Of a stretch of 22,546 nucleotides of DNA, positions 1 through 6,182 are shown piece by piece. The stretch spans positions 1 to 22,546 of the forward strand of contig URLT01000019.1 of the NCBI GenBank assembly GCA_900548795.1, given 5' to 3'. The DNA comes from an uncultured Eubacteriales bacterium (GTDB lineage: Bacteria > Bacillota > Clostridia > Oscillospirales > Oscillospiraceae). Each line of letters starts with the position of its first letter. Within the stretch, counting starts at the first letter, position 1. The notes beneath the pieces are model-generated. The model saw nothing but the letters and a program-made list of their open reading frames with translations. It was not told the DNA's origin and did not search any database. The translations under genes were made by a program, and so were the position numbers.

Positions 1-1
1 G

Positions 2-1513
2 GAGCTCGGCTCGCGCTGCACCGTCTTTATGAACAGCGCCGTCAAGCAGGCGCAGAAGGACGGCGCGACGATCGAGGACATTGCTGCGGGGCTTTCTGTC
101 AGCGTGGTGAAAAACGCGCTCTACAAGGTCATCCGCTGCGCCAATGCGCGCGAGATCGGCAAGAACATCGTTGTGCAGGGCGGCACCTTCCTGAACGACT
201 GCGTCCTGCGCGCGTTCGAGATGGAGATCGGCCGCGAGGTCATCCGCCCGAAATTTGCGCCGCTGATGGGCGCTTACGGCGCGGCACTCTACGCGCTCGA
301 GCGCTCGACGGGCAAGAGCACGATCCTCGACGCGCAGGGGCTTGCGGATTTTCAGCACAGCATCCGCGCCATGACCTGCAACGGCTGCACGAATCGCTGC
401 TCCCTGACAGTCAACACCTTCTCAGGAAACCGGCGCTATATTGCGGGCAACCGCTGCTCGAAGCCCTTGGGCAGAGCCAAGCAGGAGCATCCGCGCGATC
501 TTTACGCCGACAAGCAGCGCCTGCTCTCGGCCTATATGCATAACGAGAGAGAGGAGGGAAGACGCACCGTCGGTCTGCCGATGGGGCTGAATTTCTATGA
601 ACTGCTGCCGTTCTGGCACGCGTTCTGGACGAAGCTGGGCTTCAACGTGCTCGTCTCGCCCTTTTCCGACCGCAAGCTCTACCGCATGGGGCAGGACACG
701 ATCCCGTCCGACACGGCCTGCTACCCGGCCAAGCTCATGCACGGGCACATCGAATGGCTGCTCGCGCACGAGCCGGACTTCATTTTCTACCCGGATATGA
801 GCTATAACGTTGAAGAAGGGCTAGGCGTGAACCAGTTCAACTGCCCGGTCGTGGCCTATTATCCGCAGGTTTTGAAGCTGAATATGCCCGGCTTGCAGGG
901 GAAAACGCCGTTCTTGTGCGATTTTCTGTCGCTTGCGGACGAAAAACAGTTTGAAAAGCGGATGCACGCCGTGCTCAAGGCACATTTTCCGGAGATCGAC
1001 CGCAAAACGCTGCATGAGGCAGTCGCGGCGGCTTATGCCGAGCAGGAGACGTATCGGCAAACGGTGCGCGACCTTGCCGCCGAATATCTCTGCGAGGCTG
1101 AGCGTGAAAACAAGCCCGTGATCGTGCTGGCCGGCCGGCCGTACCACGTCGACCCCGAGATCAACCACGGCATCGACAAGCTGCTGACGTCGCTGGGTGC
1201 GGTCGTCATCACCGAGGACAGCATCAGCGACCGCATTCAGCCGTTTGAGACGCAGGTGCGCAATCAGTGGACGTATCACGCGCGGCTGTATGCGGCGGCG
1301 AAATACATCGCGCAGAGCAAAAAGAAGCTGTTTTTGGTGCAGCTCGTCTCCTTCGGCTGCGGCGTCGACGCGATCACGACCGACGAGGTGCGGTCGATCC
1401 TCGAGGCCGCGGACAGCCCCTATACGCAGATCAAAATTGACGAAATTTCCAACATGGGCGCCGTGACGATCCGTCTGCGCAGCCTGTTTGCGGTGATTTC
1501 CGACAAAAAGTGA
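2..1513 (+). CDS. 2-hydroxyacyl-CoA dehydratase activator-like ATPase, C-terminal part (5' end outside window)
   Basis: The reading frame is open from base 2, so the gene begins before the window and the ATG at 29 is internal. The first residues contain RCTVFMNS, which matches the second iron-sulfur cysteine site of HgdC/BadF-type activators (the Cys codon is at 17-19). The motifs QGGTFLND and GAYGAAL follow, closing the ASKHA ATPase domain. After these comes the large DUF2229-type region, with CNGCTNRC and GNRCSKPLG cysteine clusters (about 370-470), GRPYHVDPEINHG near 1131 and VSFGCGVDAITTDEV near 1351. Known members hydrolyse ATP to push an electron into 2-hydroxyacyl-CoA dehydratases. These long activator fusions often exceed 1000 residues, and about 503 are visible here. 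No dehydratase subunit is in view, so the substrate is unknown. The stop lies 9 bases before the likely plsY start, suggesting co-transcription. Confidence 0.88.
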   Translation, partial: ELGSRCTVFMNSAVKQAQKDGATIEDIAAGLSVSVVKNALYKVIRCANAREIGKNIVVQGGTFLNDCVLRAFEMEIGREVIRPKFAPLMGAYGAALYALERSTGKSTILDAQGLADFQHSIRAMTCNGCTNRCSLTVNTFSGNRRYIAGNRCSKPLGRAKQEHPRDLYADKQRLLSAYMHNEREEGRRTVGLPMGLNFYELLPFWHAFWTKLGFNVLVSPFSDRKLYRMGQDTIPSDTACYPAKLMHGHIEWLLAHEPDFIFYPDMSYNVEEGLGVNQFNCPVVAYYPQVLKLNMPGLQGKTPFLCDFLSLADEKQFEKRMHAVLKAHFPEIDRKTLHEAVAAAYAEQETYRQTVRDLAAEYLCEAERENKPVIVLAGRPYHVDPEINHGIDKLLTSLGAVVITEDSISDRIQPFETQVRNQWTYHARLYAAAKYIAQSKKKLFLVQLVSFGCGVDAITTDEVRSILEAADSPYTQIKIDEISNMGAVTIRLRSLFAVISDKK

Positions 1514-1522
1514 GGGATGGAT

Positions 1523-2218
1523 ATGAAAATTCTTGCGGTTTTGCTTGCAATCGCCGTGCCCTATCTCGTCGGCGGGATCAATCCGGCGATCGTGCTCTCA
1601 AATCTGATCTATCACCGCGATATTCGGCAATGCGGCAGCAAAAATCCGGGCTTCACGAATTTCAAGCGCGTGTTCGGCGGAAAGCTTGCATGGCTGGTTT
1701 TCGTGCTCGACATTGCCAAATCGGTCGCGGTCTGCCTGCTCGGCGGGTGGATCTTCGGGCGCGCCTTCGGGCAGCATCAGCTCGGCGTCGCCTTTGCGGG
1801 TCTGTTCGTGATGCTGGGGCACTGCTTCCCGGCGTGGTACGGCTTCCACGGCGGCAAGGCGTTCCTTGCCGGGGCGGGCGCGATCTGGTGCATCGACTGG
1901 CGCGCCGGGCTGGTTGCCATGTGCGTGCTGATGCTCGTCCTGTTCTCGTTGCATTATATGTCGCTGGCGTCCGTCTGCGCCGGGCTTTCCTGCCCGGTCA
2001 CGCTGGCGATCGTCGGTGTGCAGACGCCGTGGGTGCTGGCGCTGTGCGTGCTGTCCGTGGCGCTGATGGTTTGGCGGCATAAGGCGAACCTTCTGCGCCT
2101 GAAGAACGGAACGGAATCGAAGTTCTATTTTGGGCACAAGGAGGAGGCTGCATCTGGGGACGAGACTATGGCCGAGGCGGAGCATTCCGGGAAAATGGAG
2201 CGTGAGCACCTTGCTTAA
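1523..2218 (+). CDS. plsY: PlsY-like acyl-phosphate:glycerol-3-phosphate acyltransferase
   Basis: This is an integral membrane protein of 231 residues with about five to six hydrophobic segments. PlsY transfers an acyl group from acyl phosphate to glycerol-3-phosphate, the first step of phospholipid synthesis at the inner face of the membrane. The three family motifs are recognisable, numbered from the upstream ATG at 1517: GSKNPGFTN (40-48), GHCFPAWYGFHGGKA (101-115), and RHKANLLRLKNGTESK near the C-terminus. The second motif ends GGKAFLAG rather than the usual GGKxVATS, so this may be a divergent paralogue. I start at the second ATG (1523) because GAGGG at 1512-1516 sits 6 bases before it, whereas it directly abuts the ATG at 1517. 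A charged tail of about 25 residues follows the last motif. The 3' end overlaps the next reading frame. Confidence 0.85.
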   Translation: MKILAVLLAIAVPYLVGGINPAIVLSNLIYHRDIRQCGSKNPGFTNFKRVFGGKLAWLVFVLDIAKSVAVCLLGGWIFGRAFGQHQLGVAFAGLFVMLGHCFPAWYGFHGGKAFLAGAGAIWCIDWRAGLVAMCVLMLVLFSLHYMSLASVCAGLSCPVTLAIVGVQTPWVLALCVLSVALMVWRHKANLLRLKNGTESKFYFGHKEEAASGDETMAEAEHSGKMEREHLA

Positions 2219-2981
2219 AAAAGATAAGTTGTGCGGATTTGAAGCGGCGTTCGCCGCGTGGAACAGGCAGGCGCTGCGGCCGCATGTTTTGCTGGATGCG
2301 TCAACAAACGGCACAATGCGCACGCGCTTCGGCGGGGCATCGTTGGGCAAAGCGCCGCTCGATGCAAGCGGCAGGCCGATGCGGATGCTCTGCGCGGTGG
2401 ATTTTTCGGAGCTTCCGATGCTGCCGGATTTTCCGCAGACGGGACTTCTGCGCATTTTTGTAAAGGACGATGCACTCTTCGGCATGGACTACGACGAGCC
2501 GACCGCGCAGACGGGCTTCCGCGTGCTCTACGATGCGGACGGGAGCGGCCTGATGCCGCAGGAGGAGCCGGGGGAGAGCGACTATTTCCCAATCCCGCTG
2601 TGCTGCCCGTGCCGCGCCGCGACGCTCGAGCAGCAGCCGATCCCCTACGGGAATTACCGCTTTGACTAGCCGTTTTCTGCCCTGCTGCGCCGCCACGGCG
2701 TTGCGGACATCGATGGGGAGACGGAGTGCCGCCTCACGCACGCGCGGGAGCTTCAGCTGCCCGCGATCGGCGGCTATGCGTGGTTCACGCAGGTCGACCC
2801 GCGCACATTTGAAAAAAAGTGGCAGCGTTATGACACGCTGCTCCTGCAAATTCCGTACCGGGATGAGCCGGACACCATGTTCCGCATCGGCGACGGCGGC
2901 GTGATCAATTTTTTGATCCCGCATGAAAAGCTGAAAAAACGGGATTTTTCGGACGTCCTTTTCTGGTGGGACTGCTATTAA
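2202..2981 (+). pseudogene. DUF1963/YwqG-like protein interrupted by an in-frame TAG stop
   Basis: One frame reads about 155 codons from GTG 2202 or TTG 2211, meets TAG at 2667-2669, then continues without any shift for about 103 codons to TAA at 2979-2981. Both halves look like parts of one protein. The first holds the FPQTGLLRIFV and FGMDYDE blocks. The second holds IGGYAWFTQVDPR, DTLLLQIPY and MFRIGDGGVINFLIP, ending FSDVLFWWDCY. These fit the DUF1963 (YwqG) family, whose members have about 260-280 residues and no firm biochemical role. The TAG falls in YRFD-stop-PFSALL, where family members continue. It may be a nonsense mutation, a base-call error or, less likely, suppression. There is no good start after the stop, so only the N-terminal part would normally be made. 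GGAG at 2197-2200 favours TTG 2211 as the start. Confidence 0.7.
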
Positions 2982-2986
2982 CCGGA

Positions 2987-3016
2987 AGGCGGCGTGGTGT
3001 TTTCACCACGCCGCCT
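2987..3016 (+). terminator. Hairpin terminator after the YwqG-like gene
   Basis: GGCGGCGTGGTG at 2988-2999 pairs perfectly with CACCACGCCGCC at 3004-3015 around a TTTT loop, and A2987-T3016 adds one more pair. TGTCGTTTT follows, a short T-rich tail on the plus strand. It lies 6 bases past the stop codon and would end the activator-plsY-ywqG transcript. Confidence 0.75.
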
Positions 3017-3036
3017 GTCGTTTTGGAGAATATAAG

Positions 3037-3070
3037 CATCGCCGCGCTGCAAAAAGCCGGCGCGGCGATG
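3037..3070 (-). terminator. Hairpin terminator after the TrpF-fold gene
   Basis: CATCGCCGCGC at 3037-3047 pairs perfectly with GCGCGGCGATG at 3060-3070. Read on the minus strand, it lies 10 bases past the stop of the TrpF-fold gene and is followed by CTTATATTCTCC, a weak pyrimidine-rich tail. It is the likely end of the psuK/TrpF-fold operon. Confidence 0.6.
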
Positions 3071-3080
3071 GGTTCATAAG

Positions 3081-3782
3081 TTATTTGTTTTCGTATTCCG
3101 CTGCGGCAGCGTCGGCGCGCTGGCAGAACAGGCGTACCTTGTCGATGTCCTTTTCCATCACGCCGTCGCTGTATTTATAGCTGGTCTTGGTGAGGGAGTC
3201 AACGCCGTAGGGGCGGATCTGACGGATGCACTCCTCAACATTATCCGGCCCGAGACCGCCCGCGACGATCACGGGGATGTTGACGGAACGGACGATCTCG
3301 GCGTCGATGCTCCAGTCGTGCGTCATGCCGCTGGCGCCGATGCCGGTGTCGGCGGCGAGGCCGGAGTCGGTGAGCAGGAAGTCGCAGAAGGTGGCGTAGT
3401 GCTTGGCGCGGTCAACGGCGGCAGGGCCGTCCACCAGAACCGCCTGCATCAGCTTCACGCCCGGGCACTCCTTGTGCAGGCGCTCGGCAAAGGCCTCGTC
3501 GGCGGTGTAGTCCATACCCGCGATGTGCAGAATGTCAGGCTTCACGCGCTTGGCAAGGAAGATCATCTCTTCCACATCTTTATTCAGCATGATGGCAACG
3601 CATTTCACGCCTCTGCGCCTGGCCTCGGCGAAGATCCGATCCACCACGTCCAGCGGAACACGGTGGGCGGGCACGCCGCCGCTCTGCATGGGAACCAGGC
3701 CAATGTGGTCGGCGCCGGCATCCATGGTGGCCACGCTCTCGTTGTAATTCACCAGAGAATAGATTTGTTTGATCATTGTCAA
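3081..3782 (-). CDS. TrpF-fold (phosphoribosylanthranilate isomerase-like) TIM-barrel protein lacking the catalytic Cys
   Basis: The 233 residues align along their length with phosphoribosylanthranilate isomerase: an N-terminal IKQI strand followed by AGADHIGLVP, LLTDSG (Asp139), TGIGASGMTHDW (146-157), VIVAGGLGPDNV (171-182) and IRPYGVD (189-195). TrpF performs an Amadori rearrangement on a phosphoribosyl amine using a Cys in the first strand (KICG motif) and an Asp. Here the Asp side remains, but the first strand reads IKQIYS with no Cys, and the C-terminal SSGVE-type phosphate segment has become SLTKTS. The reaction has therefore probably changed. No other trp gene is nearby, and the gene follows a PsuK-like kinase with a 28-base gap. 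AAAGGA on the minus strand lies 6 bases before TTG 3782 and 12 before ATG 3776, so either could be the start. It may act on a phosphoribosyl compound made by the kinase (inference). Confidence 0.72.
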   Translation of the reverse strand: MTMIKQIYSLVNYNESVATMDAGADHIGLVPMQSGGVPAHRVPLDVVDRIFAEARRRGVKCVAIMLNKDVEEMIFLAKRVKPDILHIAGMDYTADEAFAERLHKECPGVKLMQAVLVDGPAAVDRAKHYATFCDFLLTDSGLAADTGIGASGMTHDWSIDAEIVRSVNIPVIVAGGLGPDNVEECIRQIRPYGVDSLTKTSYKYSDGVMEKDIDKVRLFCQRADAAAAEYENK

Positions 3783-3810
3783 TCACAGTCCTTTCGTTGC
3801 TTTCGGAAAA

Positions 3811-4725
3811 TCAAATCAGCGCTTCCTCGCAAAGCAGGGGAGACACCGTTTTGGACGTTTGCAGGGTCAGGCTCGCGGCCTTCTGCGTCATTTCGCCGAT
3901 GCGGCGCATGGAGAGCGTCTTGCCGAAGCGGCATCTTGCCCAGCAGATCACGGCCATGCTGCAATCGCCCGCGCCGTTGACGCTGACGATCTCGGTCTTG
4001 ACGATCGGCACCAGAGCGCTTTCGTCTTTGTTGCAGCAGAAGATGCCATCCTTGCCCATGGAGATGAACACATTCTGAATGCCGAGGCCGAGCAGCTTGT
4101 CCGCTGCCTTTTTCGCGGAGGCCTCGTCGGTGATCTCAATGCCGGTGAGCAGCTGCGCCTCCAAGGCGTTGGGCTTGAAGCCCTCCAGACGGGGCAGAAG
4201 CGGCTTCAGGCGCGGCAGCTTGATCGTGGAGACCGGGTCGGCGTACATCGGAACGGTGCAGTTCTCGGCCAGCCATTGAATGCTTGCCTCACAGATGTTC
4301 GCGTCGACAACGCAAAGCGCCGCACCGTTGATGAGCGCCCTGCGCTCCTCCAAAAAATCCGGCGTGACGCAATCGATCAGCGCCATGGCGTTGATGGCGG
4401 ACATCATTTCGCCGGTGCTGTCGGTGATATAGAGATAGGTGCAGCTCTTGCCGCCGGGAACCTTCTGCGCATAGTGCAGACCGATGCCGTCCTTTTCGCA
4501 CTCCTCTTCGAGAATGCGCCCGAAATGATCGTCGCCGAAAACCGTGACCAGCTCGACGGGGACGCCCAGCTTGGCGATGTTCTGCGCGATGTTATGACCG
4601 ACGCCGCCGGCGGACAGCGCAACTGTGCCGATGTTAGAGTCCTTTTCGCGGTAGACATGACCGCAAAGACCGGCAATATCCAGATTCAGGCCGCCGACGA
4701 CGACCACATAGGGTTTCTGTTCCAT
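3811..4725 (-). CDS. psuK: PfkB-family sugar/nucleoside kinase, pseudouridine kinase-like
   Basis: The 304-residue protein begins MEQKPYVVVVGGLNLD and resembles E. coli PsuK along its whole length. Shared blocks include KDSNIG (29-33), AGGVGHNIAQNIAKLG (39-54, PfkB signature 1), PGGKSCTYL (90-98), STGEMMSAINAM (103-114), ADPVS (162-166), KPNALEA (184-190) and VNGAGDCSMA (249-258). The last is PfkB signature 2, with catalytic Asp254. PsuK phosphorylates pseudouridine to its 5'-monophosphate. The usual partner PsuG glycosidase is not in the window; a TrpF-fold protein follows instead, so the substrate could be another nucleoside or ribose derivative. The frame extends upstream to 4896, but the ATG at 4725 has GCTCCTCC (GGAGGAGC on the minus strand) at the right spacing. 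The upstream part overlaps the promoter and is not coding. The kinase class is firm; the pseudouridine assignment is likely but not proven. Confidence 0.82.
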   Translation of the reverse strand: MEQKPYVVVVGGLNLDIAGLCGHVYREKDSNIGTVALSAGGVGHNIAQNIAKLGVPVELVTVFGDDHFGRILEEECEKDGIGLHYAQKVPGGKSCTYLYITDSTGEMMSAINAMALIDCVTPDFLEERRALINGAALCVVDANICEASIQWLAENCTVPMYADPVSTIKLPRLKPLLPRLEGFKPNALEAQLLTGIEITDEASAKKAADKLLGLGIQNVFISMGKDGIFCCNKDESALVPIVKTEIVSVNGAGDCSMAVICWARCRFGKTLSMRRIGEMTQKAASLTLQTSKTVSPLLCEEALI

Positions 4726-4780
4726 AAAAGCTCCTCCTGCTGCAATGCGCTTGGGTCTGCCGCAGCAGATCCGCATCGAC

Positions 4781-4809
4781 ATTATAGCACTGCGTCCGTG
4801 GAAAAACAA
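4781..4809 (-). promoter_or_regulatory. Promoter for psuK/TrpF-fold operon
   Basis: On the minus strand TATAAT (4781-4786) lies 17 bases from a weak -35, TTGTTT (4804-4809). The -10 is perfect and is part of an inverted repeat shared with the divergent promoter. The start codon follows about 50 bases downstream. Confidence 0.6.
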
Positions 4810-4840
4810 GATTTTTTCTTTGCAGTTGAATAAAAATGCA

Positions 4841-4869
4841 TTGCAAACCGCAAAAGATTGTATTATAAT
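4841..4869 (+). promoter_or_regulatory. Promoter for iron-dependent alcohol dehydrogenase
   Basis: TTGCAA (4841-4846) and TATAAT (4864-4869) are separated by exactly 17 bases, a near-consensus housekeeping-type promoter. AGGAGG at 4902-4907 follows and serves the ATG at 4914. Confidence 0.75.
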
Positions 4870-4913
4870 GTCGATGTCCATCTTTATGCACAGCAATTTT
4901 CAGGAGGCTGATT

Positions 4914-6053
4914 ATGCAGTTTAAATTAGAACAAAAGGTTCACGTCGCCGTTACCTACGACCTTGCCGGGAGCATCGCCGAGATTCTTTCCGCGCGCGGT
5001 TGGCACAAGCCCATGGTCATTTGCAGCGCCTTCCAGCTCAAGCAGGAGCTGATCGCGAACATGGTCGATAGCTTGGACGACTGCGTGATTTTTGACGAGC
5101 CGGTTTCCGATCCCCCCGCGCACGTTATCAACGACGTCGCCGGGCGCTTCACGCAGCACGGCTGCGACTGCCTGATCGCGATCGGCGGCGGCAGCGTGAT
5201 CGACACGGCGCGCGGCGTGAACATCGTGCGCACGCTCGGCGGCAAAATCGAGGAATACGTCTCCGACCGGGAGGTCACGACCTTCTGCCACGGCCTGATC
5301 GCCGTGCCGACTACCTCCGGAACAGGCAGCGAGCTGTCCAACGCTCTGGTCGTCAGCGACGACGAGACGCACGCCAAGCTGGCGGTGCTGGCTGACAACG
5401 CCGTGAGCGATTATGCGCTGCTCTGCCCGCCGCTGGCAGCATCCCTGCCCGCGCAGATGACCGCAGCCTGCGGCATGGACGCCTTCGCGCACGCCGCCGA
5501 GGGCTACACCTCCTCGCTTTCCTCCCCGGTGACGGACTGCATCTGCGAAAAGGTGATGTACCTGATCGCCAAATACCTGCCGCAGGCGGTCGCCAACGGC
5601 TATGACTTGGAGGCGCGCGAGCGCGTGATGATCGCCGCCTGCCTCGCCGGCTGGATGCTCAACAATGCAGGCACGCATCTTGGCCATTCGCAGGCGCATA
5701 TCCTCGGCGCGAAGTTCCGCATTCCGCACGGTGCGGCCTGCGCCTATGCGCTGCCCGGCACGATGCTCTACACGGCCGAGACGAATGTCAAAAAGGTCAA
5801 GGAGATCGGCCTGATCCTCGGCGCGGAGTTCCCGGCCGATCCGACCGATCTTGAAGTCGGCCGCATCACGGCCGATCGCATCCGCTATTTCCGCGACACC
5901 GTGCTCGGCATGAAGCCGTGGAGCGAATACGGCATTTCGCAAGAGCAGGTCGCGGCCTGCGCCGCCGAGGTCGCGAAGGAGCGCTTCGCCGGGAATTACC
6001 CGCGCCCCGTTTCCGAGGCACTCTGCCGCCGGATGCTCGAGCAGTGGGGCTGA
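4914..6053 (+). CDS. Iron-containing (group III) alcohol dehydrogenase
   Basis: The 379-residue length is typical of the family, which interconverts alcohols or polyols and carbonyls with NAD(P) in the cytoplasm. The N-terminal nucleotide-binding half has AIGGGSVIDTAR (89-100) and VPTTSGTGSE (131-140). The metal ligands fit the FucO pattern exactly in spacing: Asp189 and His193 in GMDAFAHAAEGY, His258 in LGHSQAHILGA and His272 in RIPHGAACA. AGGAGG sits 6 bases before the ATG. The gene is divergent from the psuK/TrpF-fold operon and shares an inverted repeat with it, so it may reduce or oxidise an aldehyde or sugar phosphate arising there (inference). The exact substrate cannot be read. A strong terminator follows. 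Confidence 0.9.
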   Translation: MQFKLEQKVHVAVTYDLAGSIAEILSARGWHKPMVICSAFQLKQELIANMVDSLDDCVIFDEPVSDPPAHVINDVAGRFTQHGCDCLIAIGGGSVIDTARGVNIVRTLGGKIEEYVSDREVTTFCHGLIAVPTTSGTGSELSNALVVSDDETHAKLAVLADNAVSDYALLCPPLAASLPAQMTAACGMDAFAHAAEGYTSSLSSPVTDCICEKVMYLIAKYLPQAVANGYDLEARERVMIAACLAGWMLNNAGTHLGHSQAHILGAKFRIPHGAACAYALPGTMLYTAETNVKKVKEIGLILGAEFPADPTDLEVGRITADRIRYFRDTVLGMKPWSEYGISQEQVAACAAEVAKERFAGNYPRPVSEALCRRMLEQWG

Positions 6054-6088
6054 GCTTGCGCTGAACCGATCGATCCGTCATAAAAATG

Positions 6089-6126
6089 AGCCGATGCAGA
6101 ACCAAACCTCTGCATTGGCTTTTTAT
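6089..6126 (+). terminator. Rho-independent terminator of the alcohol dehydrogenase gene
   Basis: AGCCGATGCAGA (6089-6100) and TCTGCATTGGCT (6109-6120) form a 12-base stem with one G-T wobble and an 8-base loop. It is followed directly by TTTTAT on the plus strand. Confidence 0.85.
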
Positions 6127-6139
6127 AACGAATAGGGAA

Positions 6140-6169
6140 GGGGCGCACTGCAAAAATGCAGCGCGCCCC
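6140..6169 (-). terminator. Hairpin terminator of the LRR/SLH gene
   Basis: GGGGCGCACTGCA (6140-6152) and TGCAGCGCGCCCC (6157-6169) form a 13-base stem. On the minus-strand RNA the single odd pair is a G-U wobble. TTCCCTATTCG follows on that strand, a modest T-rich tail. It begins 13 bases past the LRR gene stop. Confidence 0.7.
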
Positions 6170-6182
6170 ATTCATGATTTGG

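Larger units (their letters stand above)
4774..4876. repeat. Inverted repeat spanning both -10 boxes of the divergent promoters
   Basis: CATCGACATTATA at 4774-4786 is the exact reverse complement of TATAATGTCGATG at 4864-4876. Each copy covers the -10 box and the presumed start-site region of one of the two divergent promoters. A second inverted pair, TGCAATGC at 4741-4748 and GCATTGCA at 4838-4845, lies nearby, and the latter overlaps the plus-strand -35. The arrangement would suit a shared regulator that controls both directions. Confidence 0.6.

Noticed and set aside
2667..2669. Pyrrolysine insertion at the TAG in the YwqG-like gene
   Set aside because: No pyl genes are in the window, the family does not use pyrrolysine, and a simple nonsense change or base error is more likely.
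3769..4833. Plus-strand open frame of 354 codons opposite psuK
   Set aside because: It lies over the PsuK-like gene and the end of the TrpF-fold gene, has no recognisable domain, and crosses the psuK promoter.
4726..4896. Upstream extension of the psuK reading frame
   Set aside because: The added residues match nothing in PfkB kinases, and the region holds two divergent promoters. A good ribosome binding site serves the ATG at 4725.
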